A DNA stretch of 64,000 nucleotides. Origin: Marimonas lutisalis (GTDB lineage: Bacteria; Pseudomonadota; Alphaproteobacteria; Rhodobacterales; Rhodobacteraceae). The position numbers were made by a program, and so were the translations under genes. Positions 38,889 to 47,537 of the stretch are shown here, one piece after another. The stretch covers positions 1 through 64,000 of the forward strand of contig NZ_SKCI01000001.1 of assembly GCF_005434965.1 (NCBI RefSeq), in the 5' to 3' direction. Within the stretch, counting starts at the first letter, position 1. Each line of letters starts with the position of its first letter. The notes beneath the pieces are model-generated. The model searched no databases. It was not told where the DNA came from and was given only the letters and a program-made list of their open reading frames with translations.

Positions 38889-40367
38889 TCAATGCGCTTT
38901 CGACCTGAGATGCGACCACACAAAGCCGCCCACCGCGATCAAGGCAAAGCACAGGAAGATCGCCGCCAGGGGACGGGTCAGGAAGATCGTCGGATCGCCG
39001 CCCGAAATGCTCATCGACTGTTTCAGCCGTTGTTCTAGCATCGGCCCCAGCACAAGCCCCACGACCATGGGGAAGGCCGGAATGCCGTTCTTCAGCATGA
39101 AGCGCCCGGCAATTGCGAAGACAAGCGTGAAGAGGGCATCGGTGATCCGGTAGTTCTGCGTATAGGTTCCGATGAACCCCAGCACCATGATCGTGGCCCC
39201 CACCACCTGCGGCGTAATCGAGGACAGCTTCACGATATGCTTGGTGAAGACCAGGAGCAGGCCCAGGACGAAAACGTTCAGAACAAAGAGCGAGATATAA
39301 AGCCCCGATATGAAATCGGCATGTTCGGCAAAGAGCAGCGGGCCCGGAATGATGTTGTGGATCATGAACACGGCTAACAGCATCGCCATGAGCGGATCGG
39401 TCGGGATTCCCAGCGACAGCAACGGCACAAGGACCGTCGAGGTGCAGGCGTTGATGGAAACCTCGGAGGCTACCACGCCCTCTGGTGAACCGTTCCCGAA
39501 CTCTTCGGGTTTCTTCGAGAACCGCCGCGCCAATGAATACGACAAAAACTGTGCCCCGAACTCACCGACACCGGGCAGCATACCCATGACGACGCCAAGC
39601 GTGCTCGACCGGATGACCGTGGCACGATAGGTAAAGACCTCCCACAACCCGGCGAAGCGGCCGGTGGACCCTAGGTCGGCTGGGCCTTCACGCCGCGTCT
39701 TGGTTTCCATCAGGACAAAGGCTTGGCTCATGGCGAACAGGCCGATAACCATCGGAACCATCGGAACACCACCGACCAACCATGTCTGATCAAACGTGTA
39801 ACGGAGAGTGTTGTGCGGGCTTTCAAACCCCACAGTTCCAAGAAAGGCGCCCAAGCCAAAAGTCAGAATCGCACTGGGGATGTTCTCGTGATGCGCGAGG
39901 ACTACAGAAACCGTCGCCAATACCATGACCATCGCGTATTCTGGCGGCCCGAACCTCGCCGCGATTTGCGCCATGAAGGGCGCCAGAAAGATCAGTGCGA
40001 CAATTGAAACGACACCGCCCACGAAAGACGACGAATAGGCCAGCGACAGCGCCCGCATCGGCTGACCCTTCTGAGCAAGTGGATGGCCGTCATAGGTTGT
40101 CAGAACGTTAACGGGCGTGCCAGGCACCCGGATCAGGATCGCGGGGATCGCCCCGCCGTACCACGCGCCGCCATAGCAGCCCAGCAACAGGATGATCCCC
40201 GCCAGCGGGTCCATCGTCAGTGAAAAGGGCAGCGCAATGGCCATTGCGCCGGCGGGCTCCATGCCGGGGACCGCGCCGATCAGGATGCCGACGACGGCCC
40301 CAATACACAGCGCGACAAGCACTTGCCATTGTGCAACTTCCTGAAGTCCAAGAAGGAAAGCGTCCAT
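38889..40367 (-). CDS. tctA: TctA, large membrane subunit of tripartite tricarboxylate-type transporter
   Basis: This 492-residue protein has about twelve hydrophobic helices and the family motifs GAVPGMEPAGAMAIALPF and GAIPAILIRVPGTP. It forms the transport channel with TctB and uses the periplasmic binding protein TctC. ATG 40367 (MDAFLLGLQEV) overlaps the start of the preceding gene's stop; a longer frame to 40844 lies inside tctB and is rejected. Confidence 0.93.
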   Translation of the reverse strand: MDAFLLGLQEVAQWQVLVALCIGAVVGILIGAVPGMEPAGAMAIALPFSLTMDPLAGIILLLGCYGGAWYGGAIPAILIRVPGTPVNVLTTYDGHPLAQKGQPMRALSLAYSSSFVGGVVSIVALIFLAPFMAQIAARFGPPEYAMVMVLATVSVVLAHHENIPSAILTFGLGAFLGTVGFESPHNTLRYTFDQTWLVGGVPMVPMVIGLFAMSQAFVLMETKTRREGPADLGSTGRFAGLWEVFTYRATVIRSSTLGVVMGMLPGVGEFGAQFLSYSLARRFSKKPEEFGNGSPEGVVASEVSINACTSTVLVPLLSLGIPTDPLMAMLLAVFMIHNIIPGPLLFAEHADFISGLYISLFVLNVFVLGLLLVFTKHIVKLSSITPQVVGATIMVLGFIGTYTQNYRITDALFTLVFAIAGRFMLKNGIPAFPMVVGLVLGPMLEQRLKQSMSISGGDPTIFLTRPLAAIFLCFALIAVGGFVWSHLRSKAH

Positions 40368-40948
40368 TACAGGTATTCTCCGAAACGGTTCCCAACCCAG
40401 TCGGGCAGGTAATCCATCACCCGCGGAAGTGGAAACCAGATGCCAAGACCGCCGCGAAAGGCCAGCAGGACAACAAGGCTCACCGCCAGCGCGATCCATG
40501 GCCAGCGGCCACCACGCAGACCGGACATGCGATAGAGCACCTGCATGTAGATCAGCGTGGACAGCGTGAAACCGATCCATACCACCGACAGCAGAAAGAC
40601 CAGAAACGACCCGCAATAGGCCATCACACGTCCCATCCCTTCGAACGCCGTTAGGGCACGCGCGGCAAACCCCGGTTGTCCGCGCAAAGACCACAGCCGC
40701 CGCGGCAGCCAGATCCCGCCGACCAGCGCCACCACAAGCACGATTGACGGCCAGGTCGCGGGCTCTTGGAACCAGCCAAGGTCGCGGCGGCCGTCGCGGG
40801 TTGCGATTGGAAGCACCACAAGCGCCAGAAGCCCGATCAGCCAAAAGACCAACGCGCCAAGACCGGCGGCCTCGGCGGGAGCTTCGTCGTCGAAGTATTT
40901 GTGCTCGGCATCGGCCAGGGTCGCTACGTGGTCAATATGATCCGGCAT
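40367..40948 (-). CDS. tctB: TctB, small membrane subunit
   Basis: This 193-residue protein has four hydrophobic helices (LGALVFWLIGLLALVVLP and others) and the layout of TctB proteins: a charged N-terminal extension, then the TM core. Sequence is poorly conserved in this family, so identification relies mostly on size, topology and position between tctC and tctA. Confidence 0.85.
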   Translation of the reverse strand: MPDHIDHVATLADAEHKYFDDEAPAEAAGLGALVFWLIGLLALVVLPIATRDGRRDLGWFQEPATWPSIVLVVALVGGIWLPRRLWSLRGQPGFAARALTAFEGMGRVMAYCGSFLVFLLSVVWIGFTLSTLIYMQVLYRMSGLRGGRWPWIALAVSLVVLLAFRGGLGIWFPLPRVMDYLPDWVGNRFGEYL

Positions 40949-41009
40949 GGCTTGTCCTTGGGGTCAGGGATCAGGAGTGGCCTTTAATGCCACCCCCGAA
41001 ATGCGCGCT

Positions 41010-41951
41010 CTACTTGCCCATTTTTTCGAATAGGGCCTTGATCTCCGCATAGTCCTGGGCGATCCGCGCCTTGGACTCTTCAGCCCCAAGCCAGTAGACT
41101 TCAACGCCGGTTTGCTTGGCAATCTCATGCGCCTTTTCGGATTTCATCGCCGCTTCGGCGATCCTGGCGATCTTGTCCTTCACCTCTTGCGGTGTACCGG
41201 CCGGGACAAACAGACCGCTCCACAGCGGAAAGGTCGGCCCCTGCATCTGGTCGCGCAGCAGCGGTGCGTCCGGGAAAAGCGAAATCGGCTTCTCGGTGTA
41301 TGCGGCCAGAACCTTGAGCTCGTCGAGACAGGGCAAGACCCAGCCAAGCGTGGCATTCATGACATCCGCATCGCCATTGGCGAGCGTCGCGCAATCGGTG
41401 ATGTCATAGCCAGTCTCAGTCGCGAACTCGAAACCCAGTTGGCGCGCGGCCTCGAAGGTCTGTTGCGCCGGGATCGTTTCAAACCCGAAATGCGCAAAGC
41501 GTACGGGATTCGATTTCGCATAGTCTGCCATCTCGGCCAGGGTCGAGTACGGCGCGTCGGCCGGGGCCGCCAGCACGAAGGGGAAGTTCATGAAAAGGCC
41601 AATCACCTCGAAATCCTCTGCCTTGTAAGGCGCGACATCCTGGATGATGTAGCTAGTCGGAATGTCGATCAGCAGGTTGGCGACTGTATAGCCGTCGGCA
41701 CGCGACGACGCCAATGCCTGTGCGCCTTCGATGCCGAACCCGCCGGGCCTGTTGACGACCTTGGCCGGGACGCCGGTCTCCTGCGAAAACGCATCCGCGA
41801 TGACCCGAAGAAGCTGGTCATCCACGTCCCCGGGCGGCCAAGGCAGGATCATGGTCACGGGGCGCTGGGGATAGTCGGCCGCTATCACCGCCGACGAAAG
41901 ACCTACTGTAGCGGCGACCGCGAGGCCGAGTGCTGCGATGGTATTTTTCAT
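41010..41951 (-). CDS. tctC: TctC, periplasmic solute-binding protein
   Basis: This 313-residue protein has a signal peptide ending SSAVIAA-DYP. The N-terminal YPQRPVTMILPWPPGD, the NRPGG loop and the later TYGYDIT-like region are typical of Bug/TctC receptors, which bind carboxylates through the loops near the N-terminus. ATG 41951 begins the signal peptide. The ligand is probably a carboxylate linked to the neighbouring ureohydrolase or aldehyde dehydrogenase; this is inference. Confidence 0.92.
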   Translation of the reverse strand: MKNTIAALGLAVAATVGLSSAVIAADYPQRPVTMILPWPPGDVDDQLLRVIADAFSQETGVPAKVVNRPGGFGIEGAQALASSRADGYTVANLLIDIPTSYIIQDVAPYKAEDFEVIGLFMNFPFVLAAPADAPYSTLAEMADYAKSNPVRFAHFGFETIPAQQTFEAARQLGFEFATETGYDITDCATLANGDADVMNATLGWVLPCLDELKVLAAYTEKPISLFPDAPLLRDQMQGPTFPLWSGLFVPAGTPQEVKDKIARIAEAAMKSEKAHEIAKQTGVEVYWLGAEESKARIAQDYAEIKALFEKMGK

Positions 41952-41977
41952 GCTATTTCTCCCTGTTGTCCAGACAT

Positions 41978-43384
41978 TTAACAGAAGACGGTCTGGATGT
42001 TGGTGTTTTCGAAAAGTCCTTCTTCCCCGAACTCGACACCGACGCCCGAGTTCTTGACACCACCAAAGGGGGCGTTGGGTTGGATGGTGCCATGCCTGTT
42101 GATCCAGACCGATCCGCATTCCATCCGACCGGCGATCTCTTTGGCGCGTTCGATATCGTTGGACCAGACGGATCCGCCCAGCCCGTTGGGGTTGTCATTG
42201 GCCATGCGGATGGCCTCGTCGATATCAGAGTACCGGACAATCGGCAGGGCGGGACCGAACTGTTCTTCGTCCACCAGCCGATCGCCGTTCTTCATGTCCG
42301 ACAGGATCGTCACCGGATAGAAAAGGCTGTCGCCGCCATCGGGATCGGCACCCATCAGCACTGTGCCTCCGCCTGCCATGGCCTCCGATACGAGATTCGC
42401 GACGATCTGGAACTGTTCCCGGTTTTGTACCGGGCCAAGGATGCTGTTTTCGTCAAGCCCGTTGCCCATGGGAATGTTCCGGGCAAAGGCCACGAGTTCC
42501 TCGCAAACCGCATCGTGCACATCCTCGTGGACGTAAAGCCGCTTCAGCGCCGCGCAAGTCTGGCCGCTATTGATGAATGCCCCCCAAAAAAGCCCCTCTG
42601 CGATCTGCCTGGGATCGACATCAGGTAGCACGATACCGGCATCATTTCCGCCTAGTTCCAGAGTCAACCGCTTGAGCGTTTCCGAGGCGCTCGCCATGAC
42701 CTTCTTGCCGGTCGCGCAAGAGCCGGTGAAGATGATTTTACCAATGCCTTCATGTTCCGACATCGCCTTGCCAAGGGCATCGTCGCCGGACACGCAGTTC
42801 ACCACGCCTGCTGGTAGAACCTCGTTCATCAATTCGACCATGCGCAGGGTCGAAAGTGGCGTCTGAGGTGCGGGCTTGTTGACCACAGTGTTGCCAGCGC
42901 GAATGGCTGGAAGGATATGCCACACGGCAATCATGACCGGCCAGTTCCAGGGCGTGATCGACCCGACCACGCCGATGGGCTTGCGGTGCAGTTCCACCCG
43001 ACCCTCGTTGTTGTCCTGAAGCACCTTGACCGGCATCTCCAAATCGGCGGTGTAGTGGGCCCAGGCCCCGGCCCCGCCCAGCTCGAACCGCGACCCCAGA
43101 CCGTTGAGCGGCTTGCCCTGCTCGCGGGTCAGCAGTTCCGCGAGTTCCTCCGAGTGTTCTTCGATCTTGGCGGCGGCAGCGTGACAAGCGGCCTTGCGGT
43201 CCTCGTCCGAAAGGGCCGACCACGCGGGAAAGGCTTGCGCTGCGGCGGCCACGGCGGCGTTCAGTTCTTCGACGCCGGCGCCCGGAGCACGCCCCACCAG
43301 CGACCCGTCCGCGGGATTGAGCACGTCGAATGTCCCCGAAACGCTATGCGCCGAGCCATTCAAGATGATACCAAAGTCTTTCAT
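41978..43384 (-). CDS. NAD(P)-dependent aldehyde dehydrogenase
   Basis: This 468-residue ALDH-superfamily enzyme has cofactor motif TPWNWP (N147), FTGS at about 219-222, general base E243 (LELGGND) and catalytic C277 (SGQTCAALKR). It oxidises an aldehyde to the acid. It is the first gene of the minus-strand unit ALDH-tctC-tctB-tctA (26 bp to tctC), so aldehyde oxidation and carboxylate uptake are co-expressed. It is divergent from the AraC regulator. Confidence 0.94.
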   Translation of the reverse strand: MKDFGIILNGSAHSVSGTFDVLNPADGSLVGRAPGAGVEELNAAVAAAAQAFPAWSALSDEDRKAACHAAAAKIEEHSEELAELLTREQGKPLNGLGSRFELGGAGAWAHYTADLEMPVKVLQDNNEGRVELHRKPIGVVGSITPWNWPVMIAVWHILPAIRAGNTVVNKPAPQTPLSTLRMVELMNEVLPAGVVNCVSGDDALGKAMSEHEGIGKIIFTGSCATGKKVMASASETLKRLTLELGGNDAGIVLPDVDPRQIAEGLFWGAFINSGQTCAALKRLYVHEDVHDAVCEELVAFARNIPMGNGLDENSILGPVQNREQFQIVANLVSEAMAGGGTVLMGADPDGGDSLFYPVTILSDMKNGDRLVDEEQFGPALPIVRYSDIDEAIRMANDNPNGLGGSVWSNDIERAKEIAGRMECGSVWINRHGTIQPNAPFGGVKNSGVGVEFGEEGLFENTNIQTVFC

Positions 43385-43578
43385 GTCGTTCTCCCCGTTG
43401 AAATGCGTTCGTGTCGGGCAGTTCGTCTCACCACTCCGATGTCTTTCCGACCCAGCCTAGCAGCGGCTCGGACGGGTTTTATCGTAGGTTCGGACGAATA
43501 TATGTGGAAAGCGGCCAGAATATCCATAAAATACCCTCCTACGGCAAGTCGCGCGCGCCCTTCTGCGTGGGACGACCA

Positions 43579-44685
43579 ATGCCAGAGCAAAAATCAAGAG
43601 AGGTTTGCGACCCGATGGATCCGATGACGGGCCCCAGCAATGTCAGTGATCTCGACATCTATGCCCCGATCGAACCCGCGATCTATGCCAACCTGTTTCT
43701 GGAAACCCTGTCCGAAGAAGGCATAGACCCGCGCATTGCGCTAGAGGGAACGGAACTATCGGTGAGTTACCTAGCGAACCCCGCCAACAGGATTTCCCTG
43801 GCGCAGCAGATCAAGATCTACGAGAACATCGGACAGTTGAAGGACTGCACGCGCCTAGCCCTGTTGCACGGATCAAGAATTCAACCCCATCACCACGGTT
43901 CCTGGGGATACGCAATACGATCCTCTGCCACGGTTCGGGACGCGTTGTGCAATTTCAATACGTATTTCAACGTGATTGGACCAATCGCAATGATGGCCCT
44001 CGTGGAAGGCAAGGATGTCGCGCGCTGGGTCGCGGTGAACGTCATCACCTCTGGCCCCGCGCGCCGGGTGGCGATTGCCGAGATGCTTGGTGGGAACCTC
44101 GCGCTCATGAAGCGCACGACCAAAGGCGCCTTCGAGTTAAGAGAACTCTGGCTTGATGACGTTTCCGAGAGCGACCTGCCGTACTACCAAGACTATTTCA
44201 GCTGCCCTGTACGGCATGGCATGGACAGCATCGAGATGCGGCTCGATCCACAGCTTCTTTCTTTGAAACAGCCCTATGCCGATTCTGAAACCGAAGCCGA
44301 ATGCGTTGAAATGTGTCGGCGTCAGATTGCTCGGATCGACAGCTACACGGGTGTCTCCGGTGCCACCAGACGTCTTATTCGAGAAAAAATCGCCGACGGC
44401 ATAACTCTGGAAGAGGTCGCGTCAGAATTGAACCTGTCCGGTAGATCATTGCGACGAAAGCTACGACAAGAAGGCTCGTCTTTCACGGAAATCCGCGACG
44501 AGACAAGGCTTACAATCGCGAAGAATTACCTGACCGAGTCTTCGATCTCAATTGACGAAATCGCATTCGTTCTTGGCTACGTGGAACCATCGAACTTCCG
44601 TCATGCATTTAAGAAATGGACTGGCCACGCGCCAGGGAGCTATCGAAAGGCTTTGTCCAACGCCAGTACAAATGGGAAAGTCTAG
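43579..44685 (+). CDS. AraC-family transcriptional regulator
   Basis: This 368-residue regulator has an N-terminal arabinose-binding-like domain of the OruR/ArgR subgroup (about 30-215) and C-terminal double HTH (ITLEEVASELNLSGRSLRRK, then ISIDEIAFVLGYVEPSNFRH). It probably activates the divergent ALDH-tct operon, and perhaps the ureohydrolase genes, in response to a substrate. ATG 43579 follows GGGA; in-frame ATG 43615 and upstream extension to 43411 are alternatives. Confidence 0.9.
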   Translation: MPEQKSREVCDPMDPMTGPSNVSDLDIYAPIEPAIYANLFLETLSEEGIDPRIALEGTELSVSYLANPANRISLAQQIKIYENIGQLKDCTRLALLHGSRIQPHHHGSWGYAIRSSATVRDALCNFNTYFNVIGPIAMMALVEGKDVARWVAVNVITSGPARRVAIAEMLGGNLALMKRTTKGAFELRELWLDDVSESDLPYYQDYFSCPVRHGMDSIEMRLDPQLLSLKQPYADSETEAECVEMCRRQIARIDSYTGVSGATRRLIREKIADGITLEEVASELNLSGRSLRRKLRQEGSSFTEIRDETRLTIAKNYLTESSISIDEIAFVLGYVEPSNFRHAFKKWTGHAPGSYRKALSNASTNGKV

Positions 44686-45019
44686 GGCAGGTCGAACAAG
44701 CCATCTTCCAAGCCATCCGCAAGCGCTACTCAACCGACGAAAAGCTCAAGTCTCGAAAATGAGAGGTGGGAGCGATACCAAAACCTGACAAGTTCAGTTC
44801 GCGTTGGATGCAATTAGTCAAACGAAAGTCCCTTTAATCCTGCGTCCGTATGCTAGGTGGATGAAAGATTGTGCGATTGCAGCGAATGGCTGGTTCGACG
44901 GACTGCACTGCAGCACGGAACTCACTTGGCAAAAGGCGACCTTGGTCCGCCCCTGCCCACGCCAATGTCGGCTTTCTGCGGTTCGCGGCTATGTATGTAT
45001 ATCGCAGCATTCGTGATTT
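44686..45019. other. intergenic region with dispersed-repeat-like sequence
   Basis: About 330 bp with no gene. From about 44850 the sequence has the look of roseobacter intergenic repeats (AATGTCGGCTTTCTGCGG at about 44962) and differs completely from the sequence left of the other 152-bp repeat copy, defining the repeat's sharp left edge at 45020. Confidence 0.4.
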
Positions 45020-45171
45020 TGGGCTCTTAGCCGCCGTTCGCGGCGCAATGCCTGAATGTCTGCTATGGACCGGTATCGGACTTGTAGCTTGACCTAATCT
45101 TAACGTTGAACTAAGCAGACAAAGGTCTTGAGCGGGTATAGCTTAATGGTAAAGCCCCTGCCTTCCAAGCA
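45020..45171 (+). repeat. 152-bp direct repeat, right copy
   Basis: This is the partner of 9506-9657 (151 of 152 identical). It ends inside the anticodon arm of the intact tRNA-Gly; the shared core GCCTTCCAAGCA is the probable crossover segment. It carries the leader and therefore probably the promoter of the tRNA. Confidence 0.9.
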
Positions 45172-45205
45172 GGCTATGTCGGTTCGATTCCGTCTACCCG
45201 CTCCA
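45132..45205 (+). tRNA. tRNA-Gly (anticodon TCC)
   Basis: This 74-nt gene has encoded CCA: acceptor GCGGGTA/TACCCGC, D stem GCTT/AAGC, anticodon stem CCTGC/GCAGG with loop CTTCCAA, T loop TTCGATT. The T stem GTCGG/CCGTC has one U-U mismatch, suggesting mild divergence from a standard gene. It sits on the direct repeat at the right end of the putative island. Confidence 0.93.
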
Positions 45206-45296
45206 GAAATTTCTTTCCTGCAAATTTCCTGCAAAATGTAGGATTCTTGATTTTTATCCCATTGAAAAAAATAGATAATGTGAGTTATGATCGCTT

Positions 45297-45342
45297 GCCT
45301 TCCAAGCTCTTGGTGCGGGTTCGATTCCCGCTGCCCGCTCCA
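45297..45342 (+). pseudogene. 3' fragment of a second tRNA-Gly
   Basis: Positions 45297-45342 read GCCTTCCAAGCTCTTGG, then a perfect T arm (GCGGG-TTCGATT-CCCGC), acceptor strand TGCCCGC and TCCA. The 5' side does not pair (CTTGC against GCTCT), so only the half from the anticodon loop onward remains. Its sequence differs from the intact tRNA 90 bp upstream, so it is the remnant of another, probably native, tRNA-Gly(TCC) gene and an attR-type scar. Confidence 0.85.
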
Positions 45343-45445
45343 GCGATCCCCTGATTTCCGGCACACTGCGGCAAGACGTGGCTTGACCCGCGCGGGTTGC
45401 GCCGCCATGAAGCCCGGCAACGCAAGAGACGAACAGGAGCCGCGC

Positions 45446-47242
45446 ATGGCGAGGGGAGTGACGCCGCAGGCAGGCGAGGCGGAGCGCGAGAAATCGAAAC
45501 GCGTGGGCGCATTGAAGGGGCTGGGGCCGTTCCTGGCGCCCTATCGCGTGCTGGTGGCTCTGGCGGGGCTGGCACTGATGCTGACGGCGGGGCTGTCGCT
45601 GGCGCTACCGATGGCGGTGCGCCGCGTGGTCGACAATTTCGGCACGGAAAGCGATGCGCTTCTCGACAAGTATTTCGGCGCCGCGGTGGTGATCGCGGGT
45701 CTTCTGGCTCTGGGCACGGGGCTGCGCTATGCGCTGGTCACCCGCCTGGGTGAGCGCGTGGTGGCCGATATCCGCAAGGCGGTGTTCGACCGCGTCGTGG
45801 GGATGAGCCCGGGTTTCTTCGAAAACGTCATGACCGGCGAGGTGCTGAGCCGGATTACCACCGACACCACACTGATTCTGAGCGTGATCGGCTCGTCCAT
45901 CTCGGTGGCGCTGCGCAATGTGCTGATTTTCCTTGGCGGCCTGGTGCTGATGCTTTTCACCTCGGCCAAGCTGACCGGGCTTGTCCTGCTGATCGTGCCG
46001 CTGGTGATCGTGCCGATCCTGACCATGGGTCGGCGGCTGCGCGTGCTGAGCCGTGAGAACCAGGACTGGATCGCGGCAAGCTCGGGCAATGCGAGCGAGG
46101 CGCTGTTGAGCGTGCAGACGGTGCAGGCCTTTACCCACGAGGCGGCAAGCCAGACCGAGTTTTCGGACGTGACCGAAAAAAGCTATGACGCGGCGCGCCG
46201 GCGGATCACGGTGCGCGCGGTGATGACAGTGCTGGTGATGTTTTTGGTGTTTTCCGGCGTTGTGGGCGTGCTGTGGATCGGCGCGCGCGACGTGCGCGGC
46301 GGGGTGATGAGCTCGGGGCAACTGGTGCAGTTCGTGATCTACGCGGTGATGGTCGCGGGGTCGGTCGCCGCGCTGAGCGAGATCTGGGGCGAATTGCAGC
46401 GCGCCGCGGGCGCGACCGAGCGGTTGGTCGAACTCTTGGAGGCTGAGGACGCGGTGAACGACCCGGCGCAGCCGGCGGTGCTGAAACGCCCCGTGAAGGG
46501 CGAGATTCGCTTCGAGGACGTGCGTTTCGCTTATCCCTCGCGGCGCGATACGGCAGCATTGGATGGCGTGAACCTGACCATTGCCCCGGGCGAGACGGTG
46601 GCCCTGGTCGGCCCGTCGGGGGCGGGCAAGACGACGATCATCCAGCTGATCCAGCGGTTCTATGACCCCGATAGCGGGCGTGTCTGCCTCGATGGTCAGG
46701 ACCTGACGACGCTGGCACGGGCCGATTTCCGGCGCGAGATCGCGCTGGTGCCACAGGACCCGGTGATTTTCGCCGCCTCCGCACGCGAAAACATCCGCTT
46801 CGGCCGCGAGGATGCGAGCGATGCCGAGGTCGAGGCGGCCGCGAAGGCCGCCGCCGCGCACGAATTCATCAACGCGCTGCCGCAGGGCTATGACAGCCCG
46901 CTTGGCGAACGCGGCGTCCTGCTCTCGGGCGGGCAGAAGCAACGCATCGCGATTGCGCGGGCGATCCTGCGCGACGCGCCCGTGCTGCTTCTGGACGAGG
47001 CGACAAGCGCGCTCGATGCCGAAAGCGAACGCGCGGTGCAGGCGGCGGTGGACGAGCTTTCGCAAGATCGCACGACGATCGTGGTGGCGCACCGGCTGGC
47101 AACGGTGAAAAAGGCCGACCGGATCGTGGTGATGGAAGCCGGCCGTATCGCCTCGATCGGCACGCACGAGGCGCTGGTGGCCGAGGACGGTCTTTACGCG
47201 CGGCTGGCGCGGTTGCAGTTCACCGACGGGCAGGGCGTCTGA
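45446..47242 (+). CDS. ABC exporter, fused TM and ATPase
   Basis: This 598-residue half-transporter of the MsbA/HlyB-like kind has six helices in residues about 25-300, then an ATPase with Walker A GPSGAGKT, signature LSGGQKQ, Walker B VLLLDEATS and H-loop VVAHRLAT. Substrate unknown. ATG 45446 has CAGGAG upstream; ATG 45407 is also in frame. It begins the more GC-rich, core-like part of the window directly after the tRNA scar. Confidence 0.93.
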   Translation: MARGVTPQAGEAEREKSKRVGALKGLGPFLAPYRVLVALAGLALMLTAGLSLALPMAVRRVVDNFGTESDALLDKYFGAAVVIAGLLALGTGLRYALVTRLGERVVADIRKAVFDRVVGMSPGFFENVMTGEVLSRITTDTTLILSVIGSSISVALRNVLIFLGGLVLMLFTSAKLTGLVLLIVPLVIVPILTMGRRLRVLSRENQDWIAASSGNASEALLSVQTVQAFTHEAASQTEFSDVTEKSYDAARRRITVRAVMTVLVMFLVFSGVVGVLWIGARDVRGGVMSSGQLVQFVIYAVMVAGSVAALSEIWGELQRAAGATERLVELLEAEDAVNDPAQPAVLKRPVKGEIRFEDVRFAYPSRRDTAALDGVNLTIAPGETVALVGPSGAGKTTIIQLIQRFYDPDSGRVCLDGQDLTTLARADFRREIALVPQDPVIFAASARENIRFGREDASDAEVEAAAKAAAAHEFINALPQGYDSPLGERGVLLSGGQKQRIAIARAILRDAPVLLLDEATSALDAESERAVQAAVDELSQDRTTIVVAHRLATVKKADRIVVMEAGRIASIGTHEALVAEDGLYARLARLQFTDGQGV

Positions 47243-47537
47243 CCGCCCCCCCGGCCATACGCCCGCCCACCCACCCCGTTTGCCCGAGGGGGCTTTGTGC
47301 CCACCCGTGATGTCGTGCATAGGTGATGACCTGGAAATTGAGTATTTGGACCAAGAAAGAGCGGGCAGCGACCCGATTTGATCTGGCTCTTTCTTGGTGA
47401 AAATACTCATTTCGCGACCTTTCCGGCAGCACCACTTCTTTGGGGCGGACCAAAGGGAGACGAAGCTGCGGGGCCGAGCGAAGCGAGGCCCCGCCCCCGG
47501 GCGACGCGCGAAGGCGCGGCGCAATACCTGAGTGATG
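47243..47537. other. intergenic between convergent genes, with inverted repeat
   Basis: About 295 bp. It contains the 23-bp inverted repeat described separately and a GC-rich stretch ending GCGCGGCGCAATACCTGAG beside the ocd-like stop. A closely similar composite stands before the DUF2948 stop at 57188-57327. Confidence 0.5.
47340..47408. repeat. long inverted repeat between convergent genes
   Basis: Arms 47340-47362 (GAGTATTTGGACCAAGAAAG and three more) and 47386-47408 are complementary over 23 bp with two mismatched positions; the spacer is 23 bp. A single arm (CTTTCTTGGCAAAAATACTC) recurs near 57190. It may be a MITE/REP-like element or a bidirectional terminator. Confidence 0.75.

Noticed and set aside
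40367-40844. N-terminal extension of tctA into tctB
   Set aside because: TctB is intact in its own frame, and TctA homologues begin at the MDAFLLGL position.
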